Of a DNA stretch of 64,000 nt, positions 53,031 to 61,632 are shown piece by piece. Within the stretch, counting starts at the first letter, position 1. The number at the start of each line of letters is the position of its first letter. Position numbers and translations under genes: made by a program. Location of the stretch: contig NZ_CP061170.1 of assembly GCF_011751745.2 (NCBI RefSeq), positions 496,001 through 560,000 on the forward strand, read 5' to 3'. The DNA is from Paramicrobacterium fandaimingii. Its GTDB lineage: Bacteria; Actinomycetota; Actinomycetes; Actinomycetales; Microbacteriaceae. The notes beneath the pieces were generated by a model. That model did no database searches. It was not told where the DNA came from and saw only the letters and a program-made list of their open reading frames with translations.

Positions 53031-53771
53031 ATGTGCACGGTCATCATTCAGGTACCCGCGTCGTCCGATGGGATCGTTCGCCTGCTTGCCGTGCGCGATG
53101 AAGACCCGGGGCGGCCGTGGCGGCCGCTTGGCGCCTGGTGGCCGCACGACTATCCGGATGCCGTCGGTGTTCTCGACGTGCGGGCGGGCGGCGCGTGGCT
53201 CGGCGCCGACCCTGTGCGCGGGCGACTCGCGGTTATGCTCAATCGTCCCGACTCGCTCGACGTTGACCCCCGCACGTTGGAGTCGCGCGGCGGTCTCGTG
53301 CTCGAGAGCGTTGCCGGTCGGTCTCCACGGCAGCCGCGCACCGCTGGATTCAACCTCGTCGAGGTGCACGGTGCGACCGTGACCGTGACGACGTGGGACG
53401 GCGACAGCATCGGCATCGAGGAGCTCGTGCCCGGCACACACATGATCGAGCACCACGATGTTGACGATCCGGGCTCAGCGCGCATCACGCGGTGGCTGCC
53501 CGAGTTTCAGGATGCCGCGCCGCGCGGTGGAGCTGTGCACGACGCATGGTGGGCAGACTGGGCCGTCATTCTTGAGCGCAGCGGGGTGCTGTCGCCTGGC
53601 GACGACGCCGCGATCATCCGCGATAATCGAGCCCACGGCTACCCGACGCTCTCGCTTCTCGCTTGCGTCGCGAGCGTCTCGACCGACGCGGCCGACGTGC
53701 GCTTCGCGCCGCTTCAGACACCGGGGGAGTGGAACGCACTCGACTTCGTTCCGCCGGTGCAGCCCGAGTAG
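53031..53771 (+). CDS. NRDE-family protein (TANGO2 homologue)
   Basis: 246-residue protein beginning MCT, with Cys2 exposed after Met removal as in N-terminal-nucleophile folds. The family motif NRDE appears as VRDEDPGRPWRP, followed by AWWPHDYPDAVGVLDVRAGGAWLG, and LAVMLNR later. TANGO2/NRDE proteins have been linked to haem trafficking and lipid metabolism in eukaryotes; bacterial roles are not settled. It is likely in one transcript with the lipase-like gene. Confidence 0.82.
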   Translation: MCTVIIQVPASSDGIVRLLAVRDEDPGRPWRPLGAWWPHDYPDAVGVLDVRAGGAWLGADPVRGRLAVMLNRPDSLDVDPRTLESRGGLVLESVAGRSPRQPRTAGFNLVEVHGATVTVTTWDGDSIGIEELVPGTHMIEHHDVDDPGSARITRWLPEFQDAAPRGGAVHDAWWADWAVILERSGVLSPGDDAAIIRDNRAHGYPTLSLLACVASVSTDAADVRFAPLQTPGEWNALDFVPPVQPE

Positions 53772-53817
53772 CGCCAGTGAGCATGGCGCACCTCGATGCG
53801 CCATGCACCACCGCAAC

Positions 53818-55821
53818 TCAGCTCACGCTGTCGGCGCGCAGATCGAGCCAGCGAACCTGCTGCTCTGTGAGGGAGATGTCGAGCCCGGCCATCGACGTTC
53901 GCGTCTCTTCGATGGACCGCGGCCCGAAGAGCGGAAACGTCGGGAATGACTGCGCGAGCACGTAGGCGAGCGCCACGGCGGTTGGCGCAACACCCAACTC
54001 GGCGCTGAGCGAGCGCGCACGGGCGAGTCGCTCGAAGTTGGCGTCGTCGTAGTAGCAGCGCACCAGCTCAGCATCCGATGTGTCGTCGCGGTCTGCACGA
54101 GCGAAGAAGCCGCGAGCCTGCGATGACCACGGAAGCAGTGCGATTTCTGTGCGTTCAAGCCACTCGCGATCCTCCGGTTCTGTCACGTGCTCGCAGCCCG
54201 CCCAGGGAACATCGAGTGCGTGGGCAAGGCCGAAGTGGTCGCTCAACGCGGAGAATGCGCGCTTGCCATTCGCCTTCGCATACGCCTGCGCCTCTTCGAA
54301 CCGGGCAATGCTCCAGTTCGAACCGCCAAAGGCCCGGATGCGGCCGGCACGCGCTTCCTCGTCGAGAACGTCAACGAACTCGCCAACCGGAATCGCTGTG
54401 TTGTCGCGGTGCATGAGATACAGGTCGAGGTGGTCGGTTTGCAGCCGATCGAGGGTCTCTCCGAGCTGGCGCACGATCGACTCGGGATCGCAGTGCGGGG
54501 TGTGTGCGCCTTTTCCAATGACGACAACGTCGTCGCGGATGCCGCGATTCGCCACCCACTGACCGAGCAGGCGCTCCATCAGACCGCCGCCATAGATGTA
54601 CGCCGTGTCGAAGGCATTTCCTCCGCGTTCGACGAAGTCGTCAAACATCGCCGAGGCATGCGCGAGAGTCTGCTGGTTGTCACAGCCGAGCACCAGTCGC
54701 GAGACGGGCTTCTCGATTCCTGCAATTGTGCCGTAGGGCATCGACGAGTCGTCGCGGCGGGTGAGTGGCCGATAACGTGCCGTGGGAACGTTCGCGGTGG
54801 CCGCCTCGAATGGGTATTCAAGCCCAATCGCCGCACGCCAGCGATCGAGAGCGCGCGCGTTTCCGAGGCTGTCCGCCCAGCTCATGCGTGGGCTCTGCCC
54901 AGCGTCGGCGAATTCCGCGAGCGCGTCCGCCTGACGCGCATAGGAGAACGCGGGCTCGAAATCGATGCGCTGCGGAGATTCGCCTACGCGCTCGACGTCG
55001 ATGGAAGACGGAGCGTCGACGCTCGGAAGCCAGGGGGAGCGCACAGTGATGCGCCCTGCCGAACCATAGACGACGAGACTGCTTGGCTCATGCAGACCGA
55101 TGCCGCACGTGACATGCGCGGTGATGCCCGAGGCGAATTCGAGCGAGGCGCTTGCCCACTCGTCGACTCCCGTGTGTCCGATCGTTCCCTTCGCGGTGAG
55201 CTCAGTTGGGTCGGCAAACGGCGCCCCCGTTGCGGCTCCAGCAACGAGCCGGGCGGCAGAGAGGGGGTAACCGCCGACGTCGAGGATGCCGCCACCGGCG
55301 AGGTTCGGGTTCTTGAGCCGACTGTCATCTGGCAGATCTGCCGCGAACGAGAACGCGGAATCGACGTGCTGCACGTCTCCAACCGCGCCGTCGGCAATCA
55401 GTTGAACAAGGCGATCGACCTGCGGGTGGAAGCGATACATGAAGCCTTCGGCAAGGTAGACCCCTGCGCGGCGTGCCGCCTCAACGAGCGTCATCACTCC
55501 TGCATGGTTCACAGCGAGCGGCTTCTCGCAGATGACGTGCTTGCCCGCTTCGACGGCCTGAATCGCGAGGCGAACGTGCTCGGTGTGCACCGTTGCGATG
55601 TAGACGGCATCAACAGTGGGGTCGGCGTAGAGCTCGGCATACGACCCGTAGGCTCGAATCGGGGCCTCGCCAGTCTCGAACTCGGCAGCGAACTCTTCTG
55701 CACGGCCGATCGTTCGACTGGCGACAGCGGTGAGCGTGCCTGTGCAACTGTTCGTCAGCTGTTCGGCGAAGCGGTGGGCGATGTTTCCCGGCCCGATGAT
55801 TCCCCAGCGTACGTGATCCAT
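53818..55821 (-). CDS. Fusion of Gfo/Idh/MocA oxidoreductase and aldo/keto reductase
   Basis: 667-residue single ORF joining two redox enzymes. Residues 1-~335 are Gfo/Idh/MocA: GIIGPGNIA (8-15) for NAD(P), EKPLAVN (99-105) with the catalytic Lys, and GGGILDVGGYPLSAARL. A ~30-residue linker leads to an aldo/keto reductase (~363-660) with the tetrad Asp405 and Tyr410 (FDTAYIY), Lys437 (VIGKGAH) and His471 (YLMHRD). Both active sites look intact. ATG 55821 is chosen because the Rossmann strand follows directly. It is divergent from a LacI gene across the palindrome 55841-55856, suggesting catabolism of a sugar or cyclitol in two redox steps. Confidence 0.88.
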   Translation of the reverse strand: MDHVRWGIIGPGNIAHRFAEQLTNSCTGTLTAVASRTIGRAEEFAAEFETGEAPIRAYGSYAELYADPTVDAVYIATVHTEHVRLAIQAVEAGKHVICEKPLAVNHAGVMTLVEAARRAGVYLAEGFMYRFHPQVDRLVQLIADGAVGDVQHVDSAFSFAADLPDDSRLKNPNLAGGGILDVGGYPLSAARLVAGAATGAPFADPTELTAKGTIGHTGVDEWASASLEFASGITAHVTCGIGLHEPSSLVVYGSAGRITVRSPWLPSVDAPSSIDVERVGESPQRIDFEPAFSYARQADALAEFADAGQSPRMSWADSLGNARALDRWRAAIGLEYPFEAATANVPTARYRPLTRRDDSSMPYGTIAGIEKPVSRLVLGCDNQQTLAHASAMFDDFVERGGNAFDTAYIYGGGLMERLLGQWVANRGIRDDVVVIGKGAHTPHCDPESIVRQLGETLDRLQTDHLDLYLMHRDNTAIPVGEFVDVLDEEARAGRIRAFGGSNWSIARFEEAQAYAKANGKRAFSALSDHFGLAHALDVPWAGCEHVTEPEDREWLERTEIALLPWSSQARGFFARADRDDTSDAELVRCYYDDANFERLARARSLSAELGVAPTAVALAYVLAQSFPTFPLFGPRSIEETRTSMAGLDISLTEQQVRWLDLRADSVS

Positions 55822-55840
55822 CTTCTTGTCTCCCAGATTG

Positions 55841-55856
55841 CCGTGAACGTTCACGG
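55841..55856. promoter_or_regulatory. Perfect 16-bp palindrome CCGTGAACGTTCACGG, LacI operator
   Basis: Fully self-complementary with a central CG, the typical form of a LacI-family operator. It lies 20 nt upstream of the fusion gene and 77 nt upstream of the divergent lacI gene. Confidence 0.85.
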
Positions 55857-55932
55857 AGCGAGTGTAGCAGGGTCGAGAAGTGAGTACCATGCAGTCAGAG
55901 GCGAGCGCCTTTCGGCGAGAAACGAGATCACA

Positions 55933-56922
55933 GTGAGCGCGACGAAAGCGGTGACGATCAATGACGTTGCGCGTGCCGCGGGAGTCTCCAGACAGACCGT
56001 CACGCGTGCGCTCAACAACATGCCCGAGGTGAGCGCCGCCACTCGAGAGCGCGTCGTCGCTGCCGCCGGTGCACTCAATTACCGCCCGAATCGCGCGGCA
56101 CAGGGCCTTGTTCGAGGCCGAGAGACAACCGTCGGGCTCGTCGTCAGCGATCTGCGAAATCCGTATTACCCCGAACTTGCGTCCGAGCTCACGCGCAAGG
56201 CGGGCCTGCGGGGGTGGAGCGTCGTGCTGTGCGATCTCGGCAGTGATGTCGACGTCGCCCGTCGGCGCCTCGATGCGGTGGCGGGACGCGTTGACGCCAT
56301 GGTGGGGCACTTGTTGGCGGCAGGGGAGTGGCGGGGAGCGCTCGCCAACACTCCGACGGTCGTCCTCGATGGCCCCCTCGACTCCGAAAAGCATGCGGTG
56401 ATCGCAATCGATTACGAACCGGGCATTCGTGCGGCCGTCGATCATCTGAGAGCGACTGGACACTCACACATCGCCATGGTGGATGCAGGCCGTACCCCAT
56501 CGATTCGGCGGCAGATCTATCGTCGCCTACTCCGTGAGTATGGCCTTCACTGGTCGCCCGATTCCGAGCTCGTCGCGCCCGACACGAACGACGGGGGAGT
56601 GCGTGCTGCCGCCCGCCTGCGGGAGCAGGACCCCGAGGCCGATGCGGTACTTGCCTTTAACGACGTATTGGCCGTCGGGATGCTGAAGGGTTTCGCGCGT
56701 GCACATGTCAGCGTCCCTGGCGACATTGCCGTCGTCGGCATCGATGGCCTCGATATCGGAACCCTCGTGACGCCTGAGCTCACGAGCATCGCCATCGACA
56801 CGGCGAAACTCGCTGACACGGCAATCGAACTTGTCGCTGCGCTCCTCGACGGGGTCGCACCCCCAGACGAGCGACTGCATCGCATCGTGACGCACACCCT
56901 CACGGTCCGAGAGTCGGCGTGA
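55933..56922 (+). CDS. LacI-family regulator of the oxidoreductase fusion gene
   Basis: 329-residue repressor. HTH TINDVARAAGVSRQTVTRALNNMPEVS, hinge RPNRAAQGLVRGR; effector domain with VGLVVSDLRNPYYPELASEL, DAVLAFNDVLAVGMLKGF and VVGIDGLDIG. GTG 55933 fits the HTH start; the ribosome site is weak. A far longer open frame to the left is an antisense artefact. It probably represses the divergent fusion gene through the 16-bp palindrome. Confidence 0.9.
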   Translation: MSATKAVTINDVARAAGVSRQTVTRALNNMPEVSAATRERVVAAAGALNYRPNRAAQGLVRGRETTVGLVVSDLRNPYYPELASELTRKAGLRGWSVVLCDLGSDVDVARRRLDAVAGRVDAMVGHLLAAGEWRGALANTPTVVLDGPLDSEKHAVIAIDYEPGIRAAVDHLRATGHSHIAMVDAGRTPSIRRQIYRRLLREYGLHWSPDSELVAPDTNDGGVRAAARLREQDPEADAVLAFNDVLAVGMLKGFARAHVSVPGDIAVVGIDGLDIGTLVTPELTSIAIDTAKLADTAIELVAALLDGVAPPDERLHRIVTHTLTVRESA

Positions 56923-57136
56923 CCTCAGAGTGCACACCGTCGAGTGAAGCGTGCGCAAGGCCGGGAAGATCGGCATCACGAATCGGCCGCAGAAGCAGCC
57001 GGGACGTCGAGATCTCGAGCCCGAATAATGGCCAAATATCGTTCAGCTCCGTGCAGTGACACGACAACCTAGCGGACGTCCCAGCGCTCCTGTGTGACGT
57101 CCCAGATGGACGAGAGTCGGCGCGAACGATGTGGCG

Positions 57137-57754
57137 CTACGACGCGTTGGCGACAGGAACATTGAAGCTCAGCAGCGACGCCTTGTCGCTCTCGAACGAC
57201 AGAGTCGTGAGTGCACAGTTGCCGACCTCGGGGAACACGTCGCGATAGAGGTTCGGGTCAATGGAGATGAGGGTGCACAGGATGAGGCGCATCAGAGTGC
57301 CGTGGCCCACGACGAGCGCCGTTCCGCCGTCTGCATCGCGAATGACGCGCGCCAGCACCTTGAGGGCGCGCGCAACAGCGATGGCACCAGGCTCGCCAGA
57401 GGGCATGGGGGACCGTGCCGGTGCCGCAATGAATGCGGCAGCAGCATCCGGATATTTCTCGGAGAGCTCGTCGATCGTGAGGCCTTCACCCTTGCCGAAG
57501 TCGACCTCGGCGAGATCGGGCTCCGTCCAGTGCGCGAGACCCGTTGCCTGAGCGACGGCGTCTGCCGTGAGCCACGCGCGGGACAACGCAGACGAGACGA
57601 GCACGTCAGGTCGGTTGCGGGACGCCCACCCGGCAAGCTCTTCGGCCTGCTGCACCCCCCGTTCGGTCAGTGCGATGTCGCTCGAGCCGGCGTACCGGTG
57701 GTCGCCGTGCCAGACGGTCTCGCCGTGTCTGACCATAATCAATGTCGTGCCCAT
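57137..57754 (-). CDS. Histidine-phosphatase-family protein (phosphoglycerate-mutase-like)
   Basis: 205-residue phosphohydrolase. The phosphohistidine motif is LIMVRHGETVWHGDHRYAG, the second His lies in LVVGHGTLMR and the acid-base Glu in EPDLAEVDFGKGEG. AGGAA lies upstream of ATG 57754. It is divergent from the lipoate ligase gene with a 52-bp gap. Substrate not predictable. The 214 nt on its other side (56923-57136) hold nothing recognisable. Confidence 0.9.
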   Translation of the reverse strand: MGTTLIMVRHGETVWHGDHRYAGSSDIALTERGVQQAEELAGWASRNRPDVLVSSALSRAWLTADAVAQATGLAHWTEPDLAEVDFGKGEGLTIDELSEKYPDAAAAFIAAPARSPMPSGEPGAIAVARALKVLARVIRDADGGTALVVGHGTLMRLILCTLISIDPNLYRDVFPEVGNCALTTLSFESDKASLLSFNVPVANAS

Positions 57755-57806
57755 GTTCCTATTGTGCCGCCCCTGAGCATCGGCGCAACGGCGATAGGCT
57801 GACACC

Positions 57807-58856
57807 ATGCACGGTGAATACAAGGTTCCAGGCGGAAAGCTCGTTGTCGTCGACCTTGAGGTTGACGACGGCATCATCACGGAATTCGCTCTCGCCGGGG
57901 ACTTCTTTCTCGAACCAGACGACGCCCTCGGCGCCATCGACCAGGCGGTGATCGGCATGCCCGCCGCAAGCGACACGGCAGCATTCGCCGCGGCGGTGCG
58001 CGGTGCGCTGCCCGACGACGCCTCGCTTCTGGGCTTCACTCCGGAGTCGGTGGGGGTTGCCACGCGGCGCGCGCTGTCGCAGGCGGCAAACTGGCGAGAC
58101 TTCGAATGGCAGATCATCCACTCCGAAGCGGTGCCCCCGCGTCTGCATCTCGCCCTCGACGAAGTGCTCACGAGCGAGGTCGGCGCCGGCCGGCGCGGGC
58201 CGACGCTGCGCATTTGGGAATGGAACGAGTCTGCCGTGGTCATTGGCAGCTTCCAATCGGTGAAGAACGAAGTCGACATGGATGCTGCGGCCAAGAACGG
58301 CTTCGACGTCGTACGCCGCGTATCTGGCGGCGGTGCAATGCTCATGAAAAAGGGCGAGGTTGTGACGTACTCGCTCTATGTTCCAGCCGAGCTGGTGCAG
58401 GGCATGTCGTTTGCCGACTCGTACGCCTACCTCGATGAATGGGTGATCGAAGCGCTGCGCTCGATCGGCATCGCCGCCGAGTACAAGCCGCTCAACGACA
58501 TCACGAGCCCCGGAGGCAAAATCGGCGGGGCAGCGCAGAAGCGCCTTGGCAACGGGGGAGTGCTGCATCACGTCACCATGAGCTACGACATGGACGGCGA
58601 GATGATGACGACGGTGCTGCGCATCGGCCGCGAGAAGATGAGCGACAAGGGCACGACCTCTGCGGCCAAGCGCGTCGACCCGCTGCGCAGCCAAACAGGG
58701 CTCAGCCGTGCAGAGATCATCGAGCGCATGAAAGAGACGTTCATTGCGCAGACGGGGGCGACCGCGGGAGAGGTCACGTCAGAGGAGTACGCCGAAGCCG
58801 AAAAGCTCGTCGAGACGAAGTTTTCGACCGAGGCATGGCTGAATCGGGTGCCGTAG
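57807..58856 (+). CDS. lplA: Lipoate-protein ligase A with N-terminal accessory domain
   Basis: 349-residue enzyme that attaches lipoate to E2 or GcvH subunits via lipoyl-AMP. The first ~95 residues (GEYKVPGGKLVVVDLEVDDG ... AIDQAVIG) are the small accessory domain that in E. coli LplA is C-terminal and in archaea is a separate LplB; here it is N-terminal. The catalytic BPL/LPL fold follows, with RRVSGGGAMLMKKGEVVTYS (lipoate loop) and NDITSPGGKIGGAAQKR carrying the catalytic Lys. It overlaps the methyltransferase gene by up to 22 nt. Confidence 0.9.
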   Translation: MHGEYKVPGGKLVVVDLEVDDGIITEFALAGDFFLEPDDALGAIDQAVIGMPAASDTAAFAAAVRGALPDDASLLGFTPESVGVATRRALSQAANWRDFEWQIIHSEAVPPRLHLALDEVLTSEVGAGRRGPTLRIWEWNESAVVIGSFQSVKNEVDMDAAAKNGFDVVRRVSGGGAMLMKKGEVVTYSLYVPAELVQGMSFADSYAYLDEWVIEALRSIGIAAEYKPLNDITSPGGKIGGAAQKRLGNGGVLHHVTMSYDMDGEMMTTVLRIGREKMSDKGTTSAAKRVDPLRSQTGLSRAEIIERMKETFIAQTGATAGEVTSEEYAEAEKLVETKFSTEAWLNRVP

Positions 58857-59758
58857 TGGCGCACGACGCTGCCGACGCGGGCGCTGCGGCGACAGCATCC
58901 GGTGATTCTGTTCCGCCCGACGAGCGGCGTCTGCCCTCCTCGAGCGTCATTCTCGAGGGTGACAACCTGCAGATTCTGCCCCAATTTCCGGATGCCGCGT
59001 TCACGCTGATCTACATCGACCCGCCGTTCAACACCGGCCGTGAGCAGCGCCACACGCAGACCACACATGTGCGCGCCGCCGAGGGGACCGCCGGCACCGT
59101 CACGGGCTTCAAAGGGCAGACATACGAGCGCATTCGCGGCCAGCTTCATCGTTACGACGACGCGTTCGACGACTACTGGGCGTTTCTCGAGCCACGACTG
59201 CTCGAGGCGTGGCGGCTGCTCGCCGACGACGGCACGTTGTACCTGCACCTCGACTATCGCGAAGCTCACTACGCGAAGGTGCTGTGCGACGCGATCTTCG
59301 GGCGCGAGTGCTTTCTCAACGAGATCATCTGGGCGTACGACTACGGGGCCAAATCGAAGACGCGCTGGCCGACGAAGCACGACACGATCCTCGTGTACGT
59401 GAAGAACCCGCGGCGCTACCTGTTCGATTCGGCCGCCATCGACCGGGAACCGTACATGGCTCCGGGCCTTGTGACACCCGAAAAGGCGGCTCTCGGAAAG
59501 CTGCCCACCGATGTGTGGTGGCACACGATCGTGTCGCCGAATGGCAAGGAGAAGACCGGGTATCCGACGCAGAAACCTATGGGAGTGCTGCGGCGCATTG
59601 TGCAGGCGTCGAGCCGCGAGGGCGATTGGGTGCTCGACTTCTTCGCGGGCAGCGGCACGACGGGCGCCGTTGCTCGGTCGCTTGGGCGAAACTACGTGCT
59701 GATCGACGAGAACCCCGAGGCTGTCGCGATTATGCACGACAGGCTCCGCCACCAGTGA
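58856..59758 (+). CDS. Orphan beta-class site-specific DNA methyltransferase
   Basis: About 300-residue N6-adenine or N4-cytosine methyltransferase. Motif IV (LIYIDPPFNTG) precedes motif I (VLDFFAGSGTTGAVA), the order of the beta class; QKPMGVLRRIVQASS is motif X. Start is GTG 58856, overlapping the lplA stop by 1 nt, or ATG 58835; the data do not decide. No restriction enzyme or specificity subunit is nearby, so it is an orphan methyltransferase, possibly with an epigenetic or cell-cycle role. The target sequence is unknown. Confidence 0.88.
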   Translation: MAHDAADAGAAATASGDSVPPDERRLPSSSVILEGDNLQILPQFPDAAFTLIYIDPPFNTGREQRHTQTTHVRAAEGTAGTVTGFKGQTYERIRGQLHRYDDAFDDYWAFLEPRLLEAWRLLADDGTLYLHLDYREAHYAKVLCDAIFGRECFLNEIIWAYDYGAKSKTRWPTKHDTILVYVKNPRRYLFDSAAIDREPYMAPGLVTPEKAALGKLPTDVWWHTIVSPNGKEKTGYPTQKPMGVLRRIVQASSREGDWVLDFFAGSGTTGAVARSLGRNYVLIDENPEAVAIMHDRLRHQ

Positions 59759-59864
59759 GCGGCGCCTGAGCGGCATCACGATTCATCTGTCGAAGATGTC
59801 GGTTATCTGGCACGAAAGGCGCCAACTTCGTCACATGAAAATCAGGTGACTGGTGGACGCGTTG

Positions 59865-61088
59865 TCAGCGCAGGGGATCGAACGGCGCGATCGCGGGGTC
59901 GGTTCTGCCCGTGACAATGCGCTCGGCGAGCAGCTTGCCCGTCGCCGGGCCGAGTACGATGCCCCACATGCCGTGGCCGCCGGCGACGTACACGTTCGGC
60001 GCTCGCGTCTGCCCGACAAGCGGAAGCCCGTCTGGCGTGACCGGGCGTGAGCCGACCCACTCGTCGTGCCGATTGTCGAGATCGACGCCCGTCATAAACG
60101 GTCGCACCTGGTTGACGATCGCTTGAACGCGGCGCGACTGGAACGGCTCATCTGGGCCGACGAACTCCATCGTGCCCGCGATGCGCAGCCGCCCCTCCAA
60201 GGGCGTGCAAGCAACGCGCTGAAGGGGCAGGTAGATCGGATGCTCGGCAGGCTCGTCTGTGTCAACGGTGAACGAGTAGCCTCTGCCCGCCTGCACGCGC
60301 ACGTTGACGCCGAGCGGCTGAGCCAGCTGCGGCATCCACGCGCCGGTGGCAATGACAACGGAGTCTGCCGTGAGCGTCTCGCCCGTCGCGAACGTCACGG
60401 TGGGCATCGAGACGCTTCCCACGTCGGCCACCGGGTCGTGCAGGCGCATCTGCGCGCCGCGTGCCTCCACGGCTACGGCGAGGGCGTGCACGAAGTGGCT
60501 GGGCTCGATGAAGCGCTGGCCGTCCATGCGGTAGGCGGCGCCGATCTGCGTCGAGAGCTGCGGCGCCAGTTCGCGCGGGTCGTCGAGGCGTTCGACGTGA
60601 ACGCTCTGCCCGTGGCGAATCACGCCAGCGACGTCACGCATGAAGCCGCGCGCCTGCGTGTCGTCGCCGAACCCGACGACGAAGGGCCCCTCACGGGTCC
60701 ACGATTCGACGCCGCCGTCGGTCAGCTCATCGAAGCTCTCGAGCGCACGCTTGTCGATCGGGGTCAGCGCGGCCATCGCGCGATCCCACGCGCGCGGGGT
60801 TCCATGTGCGGCAAAGCGCGCGAGAAACGACCAGAGATTCAGATCGACGCGAATGGGCACGTGCAACGCGGCATCCGGGTCGACAAGGGCCTGCGGACCG
60901 TAGGTCCAGACGCTCGGATCGGCCAACGGAATCGTCTTTGCCGGAGCGAGCCACCCGGCGTTGCCCCACGACGAGCCCGCGGCGACGCCGTCACGATCGA
61001 CGACCGTCACGTCGACCCCGTGCTCCTGCAGGTGCCAGGCGGTTGCGAGCCCCACCATTCCTGCGCCAATGACAATCGATCGCGTCAC
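59865..61088 (-). CDS. FAD-dependent D-amino acid dehydrogenase-like oxidoreductase
   Basis: 407-residue DAO-fold flavoenzyme of the DadA type. SIVIGAGMVGLATAWHLQEHG is the FAD motif and SSWGNAGWLAPA the conserved second segment. The C-terminus has GSRPVTPDGLPLVGQT and YVAGGHGMWGIVLGPATGKL. GTG 61088 has GAAGGGG upstream. It oxidises a D-amino acid or imino acid, feeding electrons to the respiratory chain. It lies downstream of sufS-sufU in the same direction, with a 103-nt gap. Confidence 0.88.
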   Translation of the reverse strand: MTRSIVIGAGMVGLATAWHLQEHGVDVTVVDRDGVAAGSSWGNAGWLAPAKTIPLADPSVWTYGPQALVDPDAALHVPIRVDLNLWSFLARFAAHGTPRAWDRAMAALTPIDKRALESFDELTDGGVESWTREGPFVVGFGDDTQARGFMRDVAGVIRHGQSVHVERLDDPRELAPQLSTQIGAAYRMDGQRFIEPSHFVHALAVAVEARGAQMRLHDPVADVGSVSMPTVTFATGETLTADSVVIATGAWMPQLAQPLGVNVRVQAGRGYSFTVDTDEPAEHPIYLPLQRVACTPLEGRLRIAGTMEFVGPDEPFQSRRVQAIVNQVRPFMTGVDLDNRHDEWVGSRPVTPDGLPLVGQTRAPNVYVAGGHGMWGIVLGPATGKLLAERIVTGRTDPAIAPFDPLR

Positions 61089-61191
61089 GGAGACCCCTTC
61101 TTTCTCACGTCGTCGTGGCCAGTATCGGAAACCTGCGGCGCTATTGCAAGGTGCTGTCTGTCGCCCCTGCTCGCGTTCGCCAACCAGGCGG

Positions 61192-61632
61192 CTACGGCAA
61201 CTGCGCGAGCGAATCTTCCAGCGCGACCCAGGCGAGCATGGCGCACTTGACCCGGGCGATATAGCGCGAGACGCCCTCGAGCACGGCGGCGTCGCCCAGC
61301 GGCTCATCGTTGTCGACGCCAGAGCCTCGCGACCGCATCAGCTCGCGAAACAGCGCAATGCGCGCGGGTGCGTCGGCAAGCGGCATCCCGCTCGCCAGAT
61401 CGCTGAGCAACGACGCCGATGCCATCGAGATGGAGCAGCCCGCGCCTTCCCACGTGACGGCGTCGATCATCGTGCCATCGTCGCTGAGGTGCACCTGCAG
61501 CGTGAGCTCATCGCCGCACGTCGGATTGAGCTGGTGCGAGGATGCTGCGGCCGCATCGCGCAGCCCGAAGCCGTGCTTCTCGCGCGAGTGGTCGAGAATG
61601 ACCTGCTGGTAGAGGCTTTCGAGATCGCTCAT
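61192..61632 (-). CDS. sufU: Fe-S cluster assembly sulfur-relay protein SufU
   Basis: 146-residue zinc-bound sulfurtransferase that accepts persulfide from SufS. The three Cys and one Asp are visible: NPTCGDELTLQV, WEGAGCSISMASA and YIARVKCAMLAW. ATG 61632 overlaps the sufS stop by 4 nt. The longer ORF to 61998 is a frame shadow of sufS. The rest of the Suf machinery (SufBCD) is not in this window. Confidence 0.93.
   Translation of the reverse strand: MSDLESLYQQVILDHSREKHGFGLRDAAAASSHQLNPTCGDELTLQVHLSDDGTMIDAVTWEGAGCSISMASASLLSDLASGMPLADAPARIALFRELMRSRGSGVDNDEPLGDAAVLEGVSRYIARVKCAMLAWVALEDSLAQLP

Noticed and set aside
54187..55932. Open frame of 911 codons on the plus strand running through the fusion gene into lacI
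   Set aside because: Only the part from GTG 55933 shows family similarity (LacI). The rest is antisense to the clearly coding Gfo/Idh-AKR gene and is an artefact of high GC.
55822..56463. N-terminal extension of the fusion gene frame to 56463
   Set aside because: The extension is antisense to lacI and would swallow the palindromic operator; the Rossmann strand begins right after ATG 55821.
57807..58856. Lipoate ligase gene as a biotin ligase
   Set aside because: RRVSGGGAM and the accessory domain are lipoate-ligase features; no biotin-ligase GRGRxGR motif is present.
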